In this document: positions 1-7,043 of the stretch, piece by piece
Layout: each line of letters opens with the position of its first letter
Position numbering within the stretch: position 1 is the stretch's first letter
Source of the DNA: Candidatus Dadabacteria bacterium
GTDB lineage: Bacteria; J088
Direction of reading: 5' to 3'
NCBI GenBank assembly: GCA_003695505.1
Contig: RFIY01000133.1
Span: forward strand, 1 to 9,305
Length of the DNA stretch: 9,305 nt
Translations under genes and position numbers: made by a program
Notes under the pieces: model-generated
Database searches by the model: none
What the model saw: the letters and a program-made list of their open reading frames with translations, nothing else
What the model was told of the DNA's origin: nothing

Positions 1-1
1 G

Positions 2-478
2 GCCAGCTATGGCAATGTTGTCCTGCACATCACCGGACATGGCCATTATTCCGCGATGCAGGTTTGCACGGCCAACGGCAGCGCGCCGTGCGCTGATGCG
101 AACGGTGTCAACGCCGGACCGGGCTACTGGGAGCTGATGATGCCGTCGACCGCCGACTTCCCGTTGCAGAGCCGGATCATCGAGCTGGCCTACGAAGGCG
201 ACCGCTACCTGACGATCTATGTCACCAACATCGACGACAACGCCCCCCCGGGAAGCCTCGCGCACGAGGCCCGCAGGCTGGCCGCCGGCCGTCGTTTTTT
301 TCAGGATGATCTCTACAACGAGACATTCGCCGATCGAGCCGCGGTACGCAACATGAAACTGCACATCCAGCTTCCGGCAGATGTCGCCGCAAAGATCGAA
401 GCCGCGACGTGGCCAACCACGGTCGAATCGCTCGCGACACTGGCGCAGTTGTCGCGACCCGAAATCGCCTCGCCGTGA
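2..478 (+). CDS. Calcineurin-like metallophosphoesterase, C-terminal part (5' end outside window)
   Basis: The reading frame is open from base 2 with no start in view, so only the last 158 residues are seen. They begin with a hydrophobic strand and a GHGH sequence (bases 35-46). This fits the final Gly-His-x-His metal-binding motif of calcineurin-like phosphoesterases, which use a two-metal centre to hydrolyse phosphomonoesters or diesters. After it come two cysteines flanking an Asn/Ala-rich loop, then GYWELMMPSTADFPLQSR and alternating beta-strands ending in a Thr-Asn-Ile-Asp-Asp stretch. That layout resembles the C-terminal part of secreted or periplasmic metallophosphoesterases of the TIGR03767/TIGR03768 type, recalled from memory and not searched. 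The first methionine codon in frame, at base 56, lies inside the fold and is not the true start. The stop overlaps the next gene's proposed GTG start as GTGA, which suggests translational coupling. The substrate cannot be told from this fragment. Confidence 0.72.
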   Translation, partial: ASYGNVVLHITGHGHYSAMQVCTANGSAPCADANGVNAGPGYWELMMPSTADFPLQSRIIELAYEGDRYLTIYVTNIDDNAPPGSLAHEARRLAAGRRFFQDDLYNETFADRAAVRNMKLHIQLPADVAAKIEAATWPTTVESLATLAQLSRPEIASP

Positions 479-1362
479 GCGCGCGGTCTGGAAACGAACC
501 AGAAGGCCTGATCGGCGAGCGCCACGCGACGCGCGAGATCGAGCTGGAAAAGGCCTATCGCAACACGCGTTTCCTGGAGAGCCCGGCAGCGCGCCCGCTC
601 CGCATCCTTGCCGAATATCTCGAACCGGACCACCGACTCGGCCACTATCGCATCGAAAACACGATCGTCTTCTTCGGCTCCGCCCGAATTCTGCCTCGTG
701 ACGTCGCCCAGCAACGGCTCGACAATCTGCAGCGTCGGCGGCCTGATTCGAGCGCCGTTCGCCGCGCCGAACGCGCACTCGAATTGTCCGCCTATTACGA
801 AGACGCACGCGAGCTGGCGCGACAATTGACCATCTGGTCCAAGGAAGAAATTCGGGACAGCGACGAACGCTTCTATGTGTCGACCGGCGGCGGCCCCGGC
901 ATCATGGAAGCGGCGAATCGCGGGGCCTCCGAAGCCGGCGGCCGCTCGGTCGGACTCAACATCAGCCTGCCGATGGAACAACAACCCAATCCGTGGCAGA
1001 CGCGCGAACTGGCGTTCGACTTCCACTACTTTTTTATGCGCAAGTTCTGGTTCTTCTATCTGGCCAAAGCCATGGTCGTCATGCCGGGCGGCTTCGGCAC
1101 GTTCGACGAACTCTTCGAACTGATGACACTTGTCCAGACACAGAAGACGCGCAAACCACTGCCGATCGTGCTGTACGGATCCGCGTTCTGGCGCGAGGCC
1201 GTGAACCTGGAGCTGCTGGCCGACTGGGGGCTGATCAGCGACGAGGATCTCAGCCTGTTCCGGATTTGCGATACCGTCGAGGAAGCATTTACCTACCTGA
1301 CCGAACAGATCTCCCTCCACTACCTCAGCGACAGGATGCCGTCTGACCATGACCACCAGTGA
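475..1362 (+). CDS. LOG family (TIGR00730-like) Rossmann-fold protein
   Basis: This 295-residue protein carries the hallmarks of the LOG/'lysine decarboxylase-like' family. FFGSAR lies at about 66-71, the nucleotide-binding loop STGGGPGIMEAANRGA at 136-151, MRK at 188-190, and the diagnostic PGGFGTFDE at 204-212. Characterised members cleave the N-glycosidic bond of nucleoside 5'-monophosphates, including cytokinin ribotides. The old annotation as lysine decarboxylase is unsupported. It is longer than the roughly 190-residue short LOG proteins and matches the longer bacterial subgroup, with extra helices before residue 60 and between 75 and 130. I chose the GTG at 475 because it overlaps the upstream stop as GTGA and removes 22 residues of unconserved sequence. 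A GTG at 409 in the same frame would overlap the previous gene by 70 bp. No Shine-Dalgarno is visible at 475, consistent with coupled re-initiation. A cytoplasmic location is inferred from the lack of a signal peptide. The exact substrate is unknown. Confidence 0.87.
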   Translation: MSARSGNEPEGLIGERHATREIELEKAYRNTRFLESPAARPLRILAEYLEPDHRLGHYRIENTIVFFGSARILPRDVAQQRLDNLQRRRPDSSAVRRAERALELSAYYEDARELARQLTIWSKEEIRDSDERFYVSTGGGPGIMEAANRGASEAGGRSVGLNISLPMEQQPNPWQTRELAFDFHYFFMRKFWFFYLAKAMVVMPGGFGTFDELFELMTLVQTQKTRKPLPIVLYGSAFWREAVNLELLADWGLISDEDLSLFRICDTVEEAFTYLTEQISLHYLSDRMPSDHDHQ

Positions 1363-2815
1363 GCTGCTCACCCTCTCCGCGACCCGACTTGCCGAGATGA
1401 TCCGCGCGCGCGAGGTCACCAGCCGCGACGTCGTCGATGCCCACATCGCCTGGGCCCAGGTCGTCAACCCTCAATTGAATGCCATTGTCGAAAATCGATT
1501 TGACGCCGCACGAACCGAGGCGGACGCCATCGACGAGCAGATCGCCGCAGGTCAGGATCCGGGGCCCTTCGGCGGCGTACCCTGCACAATCAAGGAATGC
1601 TTCGCCTTTGCCGGGATGCCGAACAGCTCTGGCCTGGTCGCCCGTCGCGACATCCGTCCGACAGCGGACGCGACCGCCGTCGCCCGAATCCGCAACGCCG
1701 GCGCGGTACCCTTGGGCGTCACCAATATCTCGGAATTGTGCATGTGGATGGAAACCAACAATCGCGTCTATGGGCGGACCAATAATCCGTACAACCCGGC
1801 CCATATCGTCGGCGGCAGCTCGGGCGGCGAAGGCGCGATCATCGGCTCGGGGGCGTCACCATTCGGCCTCGGCTCCGACATCGGCGGCTCGATTCGGATG
1901 CCCGCATTCTTCAATGGCGTCTTTGGTCACAAGCCAACCGGGGGACTCGTACCGGGCACCGGCCAGTTCCCGATCGCCGAAGGCGCCGCGCTCCGCTACC
2001 TGACCACAGGGCCGCTGGCGCGGCGCGCGGAGGACCTGTGGCCGTTGCTGAACCTGCTGCGCGGCCCCGATGGCGAAGATGCGGGCTGCATCGAATGGGA
2101 ACTGGGCGACCCTGACAATGTGGATCTGTCATCGCTGCGGATCCTGAATGTCCCCGACAACGGCAAACAGGGCGTGGCCGAATCCCTGCGGCTGGCGCAA
2201 CAGCGCGTCGCGGCACACCTGGAATCTCTTGGCGCGACCAGCGAAACGAAACGATATCCGGCGCTCGCGGATTCCTTTGCGATCTGGTCGAGCATGCTGG
2301 GCGATGCCGAATCGCCGAGTTCGTTTCGGACCAACCTCCAGCGACCTCGCCTGCGCGATCTGTGGGCGCAGACGGCGCTCTGGCTGGCGCGCAACTCCGA
2401 ACACACGATCCCGGCGCTGATCCTCGGTCTGGTCGAGAATCTTGGGGATCTGGCCCCGGCACGCAAACGCGCCGCGATCGAAGCCGGTCTCGAACTGCGC
2501 GAGACCATTGAGCGAGACCTCGGCGACAACGGGATCATGCTGTATCCCAGCTATGTCCGTCCGGCGCCGAAGCATGTGCAGCCGCTGCTGCCACCGCTGA
2601 CGTTCTCGTGGGTGTACACCGCGATTCTCAACGTGCTGGAGCTTCCGGTCACGCAGGTACCACTGGGCCTGGACCATCAGGGGTTGCCGGTCGGCGTCCA
2701 GGTCGCAGCGCGCCGCGGCAACGACCATCTGACCATTGCGGTCGCGCAGGAACTCGAGCGCGCATTCGGTGGCTGGGTGCCGCCCTGGACCGTATCGGAA
2801 CACCAGGTCGGTTAA
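1349..2815 (+). CDS. Amidase-signature family hydrolase (FAAH-like)
   Basis: This is a 488-residue amidase-signature enzyme, a usual length for the family. The Ser-cisSer-Lys triad can be read directly. Lys82 lies in GGVPCTIKE, the cis-serine is Ser157 in GGSSGGEG, and the nucleophile is Ser181 in GLGSDIGGSIR. The Gly/Ser-rich signature covers about 154-200 and ends in GHKPTGG. The stretch around Ser157 (GGSSGGEGAIIGSG) and Ser181 resembles fatty-acid amide hydrolases more than GatA, but this is a resemblance only. There is no GatB/GatC partner nearby and no signal peptide, so a cytoplasmic hydrolase of amides or esters is most likely. The ATG overlaps the upstream LOG gene by 14 bp. An AGGA at 1333-1336 lies 12 bases upstream, a long spacing, so coupling probably matters. 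The substrate is not determinable. Other options are an aryl or acyl amidase, or a 6-aminohexanoate-cyclic-dimer hydrolase-like enzyme. Confidence 0.92.
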   Translation: MTTSELLTLSATRLAEMIRAREVTSRDVVDAHIAWAQVVNPQLNAIVENRFDAARTEADAIDEQIAAGQDPGPFGGVPCTIKECFAFAGMPNSSGLVARRDIRPTADATAVARIRNAGAVPLGVTNISELCMWMETNNRVYGRTNNPYNPAHIVGGSSGGEGAIIGSGASPFGLGSDIGGSIRMPAFFNGVFGHKPTGGLVPGTGQFPIAEGAALRYLTTGPLARRAEDLWPLLNLLRGPDGEDAGCIEWELGDPDNVDLSSLRILNVPDNGKQGVAESLRLAQQRVAAHLESLGATSETKRYPALADSFAIWSSMLGDAESPSSFRTNLQRPRLRDLWAQTALWLARNSEHTIPALILGLVENLGDLAPARKRAAIEAGLELRETIERDLGDNGIMLYPSYVRPAPKHVQPLLPPLTFSWVYTAILNVLELPVTQVPLGLDHQGLPVGVQVAARRGNDHLTIAVAQELERAFGGWVPPWTVSEHQVG

Positions 2816-2857
2816 GCCCCGGACAGCCCTCTGGTGCTGTACAACGGTTCTTTGCGT

Positions 2858-2863
2858 TACAAT
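2858..2863 (+). promoter_or_regulatory. Possible -10 hexamer (TACAAT)
   Basis: TACAAT matches the sigma-70 -10 consensus at five of six positions. It would place a transcription start near 2869-2871, at the left edge of the 18-bp palindrome. At 17-bp spacing the -35 position reads TGCTGT (2835-2840), a poor match, so the promoter would be weak or activator-dependent. The call is tentative. Confidence 0.28.
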
Positions 2864-2868
2864 CTGAT

Positions 2869-2886
2869 GTTGACACCCGTGTCAAC
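2869..2886. promoter_or_regulatory. Perfect 18-bp palindrome, candidate repressor operator
   Basis: GTTGACAC-CC-GTGTCAAC is two perfectly complementary 8-base arms separated by two bases. A two-base loop is too tight for a stable RNA hairpin and there is no T-run, so it looks like a binding site for a dimeric protein rather than a terminator. It lies just downstream of a possible -10 element and 55 bp before the acyl-CoA synthetase ATG, where a bound repressor would block transcription. Fatty-acid activation genes are commonly controlled by TetR- or GntR-type regulators, but I do not recognise this exact motif. No regulator gene is present in the window. Confidence 0.55.
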
Positions 2887-2931
2887 CATCGGGCACTCGT
2901 CTGCCACGATCCAGATCTGAACGAAACGCTC

Positions 2932-2936
2932 AGGAG
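2932..2936 (+). promoter_or_regulatory. Ribosome binding site of the acyl-CoA synthetase
   Basis: AGGAG lies five bases before the ATG at 2942. This fixes that codon as the start and is the clearest Shine-Dalgarno in the window. Confidence 0.7.
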
Positions 2937-2941
2937 CCGAA

Positions 2942-4732
2942 ATGCAGCTACCGACGCCGGAAATCCTTGCTACCGCCCGAACCGAATTCGAATCCACCGC
3001 AAAAATCGCGCGTTCGCTGGTGTCGTCAGTGGTGCGTGGCCGGATTACGGCCTCCGCGATGCTGGAGCACTGGGCCGAAACCATGCCGAACGCCGTCGCG
3101 ATCATGTTCGAGGATCAGGTCATCACCTGGCGCCAGGCGAACCAGGCCGTCAACCGCTACGCGAACTGGTTCCGCCAGCAAGGACTCGACAAAGGATCCT
3201 GCGTCGCACTGATTATGGACAACCGCCCGGACTACCTGTTCATCACCCATGCACTCAATCGACTGGGCGCCACGGCGGCACTGATCAACACCAATCTGAC
3301 CGGAGCAGCGCTCGTCCATGCCATTAACGTCGCCAACCCGCACAAGGTTCTCGCAGGCGGCAACCACCACAAGAAAGTACACGAAATCTACGACGATCTG
3401 ACCACAGTCGACGGCGCGGATTTCTGGATCCAGCTCGAGGCCGGGCAGAAGAAGCCACGCTACGGCAAGGTGATCAACGAAGAAGTCGAACACGCATCGG
3501 ATCTGCGACCGACGCAACTGCACAAACCGAAGCGCGACGACCACTTCTGCTATATCTACACGTCCGGGACAACCGGTCTGCCCAAGGCCGCGCTCGTCAC
3601 GAACCACCGCATGCTGATGGCAGCCACCGTCTTTGGTGCAGCGATGTTCGAGACGACGCCCGCCGACGTGATCTATGTCACGCTGCCGCTGTTCCACTCA
3701 AGCGGGATGTATATCGGCTGGGGGAGCTGTCTGGTTGGGGGCGCAACAATGGCGCTGCGCCGCAAGTTCTCGGCCTCTGCGTTCATCGATGACGTTCGCA
3801 AGACGGGCGCCACCGGGATGCTCTACATCGGAGAACTCTGCCGGTACCTGCTGCACACACCGGAACGTCCGGAAGATCGCCAGCACAACCTGCGCGTCGC
3901 CGTTGGCAACGGCCTCCGGCCGGACATCTGGGAGGCGTTCCAACGCCGCTTCAACGTCGGCATCATCCGTGAGTTCTATGGCGCAACCGAGGGAACCGCC
4001 GCGCTACTGAACTTCGAGGGCCGCCCCGGTATGATCGGACGGCTTCGTAGCGGTCAGGTCATCGTCAAATGCGATCCCGCCACCGGCGAGATCATTCGTA
4101 ACCGCAGGGGACGCTGCACCGAAGTGAAGCCTGGCGAAACCGGGCTGCTGCTCGGCAAGATCTCTCCTCTGATCAAGTTCGACGGCTACCTGGACAAGAG
4201 CGCCAGCGAAAAGAAGGTGGTTCGTAACGTGCTGCGCCGGGGCGATCAGTATTTCAACACGGGCGACCTGATCCAGTTGCATGAAAACCGCTGGGCGTCC
4301 TTCGCGGATCGGCTCGGCGATACGTTCCGCTGGAAGGGTGAAAATGTTTCCACGAACGAGGTCGCCGAGCTGCTCAACGGGGCTCCCGGCGTCCTCGAAT
4401 CGAATGTTTACGGTGTCAAGGTACCGCATACCGAAGGCCGTGCCGGCATGGCCGCGCTGACGGTTGACGACAGTTTCGACCTGGACGCATTCGCGGACTA
4501 CATCCAGAAAAACCTGACCCGTTACCAGTTACCGTTTTTCATTCGCCTGCTCGATTCAGGCAATATGCGCATCACTGGAACCTTCAAGCACCAGAAGGTC
4601 GATTATCGCGACGAAGCATTCGACCCGAACAAAGTCAGCGATCCGCTCTACTTCTTCGACGGCAAGAAATATATTCCGCTGGACAAGGCTCTGTACGAGA
4701 AGATCGAACTGGGTGAGGTTCTACCCGCCTGA
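2942..4732 (+). CDS. Long-chain/very-long-chain acyl-CoA synthetase, FadD6/FATP type
   Basis: This 596-residue ANL-superfamily enzyme should convert a fatty acid, ATP and CoA to acyl-CoA, AMP and PPi. The P-loop YTSGTTGLPKAA is at 206-217, YGATEGT at 346-352, FNTGD at 438-442 with Arg457 in the following ADRLGD (A8-type) segment, and GTFKHQK at 546-552. A lysine in this last motif, probably Lys549, is the likely catalytic A10 lysine. FRWKGENVSTNEV at 462-474 and the tail with VDYRDEAFDP and LYFFDGKKYIPL fit the FATP/SLC27-FadD6 branch rather than classical E. coli FadD. This branch handles long or very long chains, and some members act on bile acids or sterol side chains. There is no obvious transmembrane segment, so peripheral membrane association is likely. 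The start is set by AGGAG five bases upstream. The 3' end overlaps ptsP by 12 bp in convergent orientation. A preceding palindrome suggests repressor control. Confidence 0.92.
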   Translation: MQLPTPEILATARTEFESTAKIARSLVSSVVRGRITASAMLEHWAETMPNAVAIMFEDQVITWRQANQAVNRYANWFRQQGLDKGSCVALIMDNRPDYLFITHALNRLGATAALINTNLTGAALVHAINVANPHKVLAGGNHHKKVHEIYDDLTTVDGADFWIQLEAGQKKPRYGKVINEEVEHASDLRPTQLHKPKRDDHFCYIYTSGTTGLPKAALVTNHRMLMAATVFGAAMFETTPADVIYVTLPLFHSSGMYIGWGSCLVGGATMALRRKFSASAFIDDVRKTGATGMLYIGELCRYLLHTPERPEDRQHNLRVAVGNGLRPDIWEAFQRRFNVGIIREFYGATEGTAALLNFEGRPGMIGRLRSGQVIVKCDPATGEIIRNRRGRCTEVKPGETGLLLGKISPLIKFDGYLDKSASEKKVVRNVLRRGDQYFNTGDLIQLHENRWASFADRLGDTFRWKGENVSTNEVAELLNGAPGVLESNVYGVKVPHTEGRAGMAALTVDDSFDLDAFADYIQKNLTRYQLPFFIRLLDSGNMRITGTFKHQKVDYRDEAFDPNKVSDPLYFFDGKKYIPLDKALYEKIELGEVLPA

Positions 4733-7003
4733 CGGTACCGGATCGATCAGGTCGAGTTGCACGCCTGTACCCGCGACAGCGCCCGCGAGCAGGTCACGGA
4801 TGTCGCCTTCGCGTGGCGCCTGCAAGATTAACTGCCCGAGCTGCTCCAGCCGACGTGGTTCCTGGCCGCCCAGCACCGCGCGAATGCGGTCCGTTTCGTG
4901 GGGGGCAATACTGAGCGCGCGGAAGCCCAGCGCCGCGAGCAGCAGCGCTCCGAAGGGGTCACTGGCCATCTCCCCGCAAACCGACACCGGCAGCCGCGCC
5001 TTGCGACAGCGACGGCGAATATCGTGCAACGACCGCGCCACCGCGGGATGGTACGGGGAGTAAAGATGGCCGACCGTCTCGGAATAACGATCGACCGCCA
5101 GCAGATACTGCACAAAATCATTGGTCCCGATCGACACGAATGACACCAGATCGGCCAGGCAGTCGACCTGCCAGATCAGCGCCGGCGTCTCAACCATCAC
5201 ACCAAGCGACGGGATCCGTTCTGCCGGGACGTGTGCATCACGGCAGGCCTGCTCCAGCACATCTCGGGCGGTTTCGATTTCCCAGCGATGGGTGACCATC
5301 GGCAGCAGGACACGAATGTTGTCGACCCGCGCGGCGACCAGTGCGACGGCCCGCATTTGCGCGCGCAACAAGGAGAGGTTCTGCATCGAATGTCGAATCG
5401 ACCGCAGCCCCAGCAGCGGATTATCTTCTTCGGGAAACGGGAGATACGACGGGACCTTGTCCCCACCGAAATCCATTGTACGAATCGTGACGGTCCCCTC
5501 GAAATGCTCGGCGATCTCGCGATAGACGTGCGCCTGTTCCATCACGGTCGGGGGGCGTTCCCGATGCAGAAACGCCAGTTCAGTGCGAAACAGCCCAACC
5601 GAACGGAGACCGGCGGCCCGGGCGACGTCGACATCGATCGGGATGGACACGTTGGCCATCAGATCGTAGCGTCGCAGCCGTCGCCGCGCACGCCCATCCA
5701 GCGGCTCGATGCGCGCCTGTTCGCGATGATGCTGTTCGGCGACTTCGTATTCGGCGACCAGCTCGTCCGACGGTTCGACGAATACAAATCCGGAACGACC
5801 GTCCACGAGCAGCCGCGCGCCCTGCCGCACCCGCGCGACCATCCCGGGAACTCCAGCGACCGCCGGCACGCCGAGTGATCTGGCCAGAATCGCGGCATGA
5901 GACGCGGCCCCCCCTTCTTCGGTCACGACGGCCGCGATGCGCTTGCGCACAAACATCGCGAGCTGCACCGGGCCCAGGCGTTCGGCGACGAGCACGCTGC
6001 CTTCGTCCGGATCCTCGGCCGTCGCCAGTCCAGCCAGCTCGGCACGCAATCGATCGGCGATATCGAGGATATCGTCACCGCGTTGCGCGAAATAGCTGTC
6101 TCCCAGCGTGGAAAATCGCTGAAACACTTCCTGCGCGACATCGCGAATCGCAGCCAGCGGCTGGGCGCCGCCACGCACACGATGCTCGATCTCTCCACGA
6201 AACTGGGAATCGTTGAGCAGCACGATCTGCGTTTGCAGGATCTCCAGATCCGATGCGCTGAATCCGGTCGGACCGACCATCTGCTCGAATTCCGCCGACA
6301 GTTGCAGCAGGCGCGATTCAACCGCGGCGAACGCTTCGCGCAATCGCACCAGCGCCAGCTCGGCGTCATCGATCGGCTCAGGAGACAGGGATTCGTCATC
6401 GATCCCGACAACGAAGGCCGGGCCAACCGCCAGCCCGCGTGAAATTCCGCGTCCCTGCAGGATCTCCGCCGCGGCCATACCGCGATCGGTTGCCTGGCGC
6501 AACAGGCGGTTGACATCGACCGCCGCAGCCAGGCGATCCGCGATCACCTCGAACAGCTTCTCCTCGGCCGGTTCGATCGCACGATGCTCCTGCGCCTGCG
6601 CGATCAGGACGCCCAGCACATCATCGCCAATCCGAATCGGCGTCCCGAGAAATGCTTCGAAGGCCTCCTCGCCGAGTTCAGGAATGTACTCATAGGATGG
6701 ATGCTCGGACGCCGGGACAAACACGCGCGTGCGCCCGGAAGCAAAGACGACGCTGGTCAGTCCCTGCCCGACCTCGAGTTCGATCTGCTGCCCGGGGCGC
6801 AGTTTCAGACCGTGCGAGGCGACAAGCCGCAAACGACCGCTGGACGGATCGAGCAGATAGATCGAAACGACATCGAACTGCAGTGCGGTTGCGATCCGTG
6901 ACACGACGTCGCGCAAGGCGTGTTCCACACGCGCCGCCCCGCCGACCAGGCTGCCGATCTCGTGGATCAGGCGCAGGAATCGTTCGCTGGTTTCCATCCC
7001 CAC
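4721..7003 (-). CDS. ptsP: Phosphoenolpyruvate-protein phosphotransferase PtsP (enzyme I-Ntr)
   Basis: At 760 residues this is close to E. coli PtsP (748). It takes phosphate from PEP and passes it through NPr to EIIA-Ntr, a regulatory branch of the PTS that transports no sugar. A GAF domain covers about 15-165. The enzyme-I N-terminal helical region covers about 186-330, and the phosphohistidine domain has His369 in GGAASHAAILARSLGVPAVAG. The PEP-binding barrel covers about 440-735, with Arg473 in LFRTE, Arg508 in IRTMDFGGDK, Glu605 in VMVETP, IGTND at 625-629 and the catalytic Cys676 in VCGEMA. All key residues are present, so it should be active. The residue two before the histidine is Ala rather than the Thr common in sugar-type enzyme I. 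The start is uncertain: GTG at 7003 or ATG at 6997, two codons apart, neither with a clear Shine-Dalgarno. No NPr or EIIA-Ntr gene is in view. It lies 40 bp after a membrane-protein gene, probably in one transcript. Confidence 0.94.
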   Translation of the reverse strand: MGMETSERFLRLIHEIGSLVGGAARVEHALRDVVSRIATALQFDVVSIYLLDPSSGRLRLVASHGLKLRPGQQIELEVGQGLTSVVFASGRTRVFVPASEHPSYEYIPELGEEAFEAFLGTPIRIGDDVLGVLIAQAQEHRAIEPAEEKLFEVIADRLAAAVDVNRLLRQATDRGMAAAEILQGRGISRGLAVGPAFVVGIDDESLSPEPIDDAELALVRLREAFAAVESRLLQLSAEFEQMVGPTGFSASDLEILQTQIVLLNDSQFRGEIEHRVRGGAQPLAAIRDVAQEVFQRFSTLGDSYFAQRGDDILDIADRLRAELAGLATAEDPDEGSVLVAERLGPVQLAMFVRKRIAAVVTEEGGAASHAAILARSLGVPAVAGVPGMVARVRQGARLLVDGRSGFVFVEPSDELVAEYEVAEQHHREQARIEPLDGRARRRLRRYDLMANVSIPIDVDVARAAGLRSVGLFRTELAFLHRERPPTVMEQAHVYREIAEHFEGTVTIRTMDFGGDKVPSYLPFPEEDNPLLGLRSIRHSMQNLSLLRAQMRAVALVAARVDNIRVLLPMVTHRWEIETARDVLEQACRDAHVPAERIPSLGVMVETPALIWQVDCLADLVSFVSIGTNDFVQYLLAVDRYSETVGHLYSPYHPAVARSLHDIRRRCRKARLPVSVCGEMASDPFGALLLAALGFRALSIAPHETDRIRAVLGGQEPRRLEQLGQLILQAPREGDIRDLLAGAVAGTGVQLDLIDPVPSGG

Positions 7004-7043
7004 ATTGTAGGCAATCTGGCGTAAAGGGATCGTGAGCGCGACG

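Larger units (their letters stand above)
2816..2941 (+). promoter_or_regulatory. Intergenic leader of the acyl-CoA synthetase gene
   Basis: These 126 bp separate the amidase stop from the acyl-CoA synthetase start, the largest gap between genes in the window. They hold a possible -10 element (TACAAT at 2858-2863), a perfect 18-bp inverted repeat immediately downstream (2869-2886) and a Shine-Dalgarno (2932-2936). No convincing stem-loop plus T-run terminator follows the amidase, so some read-through is possible. The arrangement suggests that the acyl-CoA synthetase has its own regulated promoter. That is inferred from layout only. Confidence 0.5.

Noticed and set aside
361-378. Annotation of the LOG protein as lysine decarboxylase
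   Set aside because: The position is nominal. The PGGFGTFDE and GGGPGIME motifs define LOG-type nucleotide N-glycosidases, and the lysine decarboxylase label is a known legacy misnaming. There is no PLP-binding site.
409-474. Upstream GTG start for the LOG protein
   Set aside because: It would create a 70-bp overlap with the phosphoesterase and add 22 residues with no family likeness. The GTGA junction at 475-478 is the more usual arrangement.
313-1467. Long minus-strand open frame (384 codons) opposite the LOG gene
   Set aside because: It lies wholly antisense to well-conserved family sequence, shows no recognisable motifs, and has the Arg/Ala/Val-rich composition usual for shadow frames in GC-rich DNA.
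2870-2875. TTGACA as a consensus -35 element
   Set aside because: No -10-like hexamer lies 16-18 bp downstream on the plus strand. The sequence is better explained as part of the perfect palindrome.
5231-5878. Plus-strand open frame (215 codons) opposite ptsP
   Set aside because: It is antisense to the catalytic barrel and phosphohistidine domain of ptsP and has no motif of its own.
6919-7043. Separate promoter for ptsP between it and the membrane-protein gene
   Set aside because: The 40-bp gap and the adjacent coding sequence show no paired -35/-10 elements and no terminator, so co-transcription is the simpler view.
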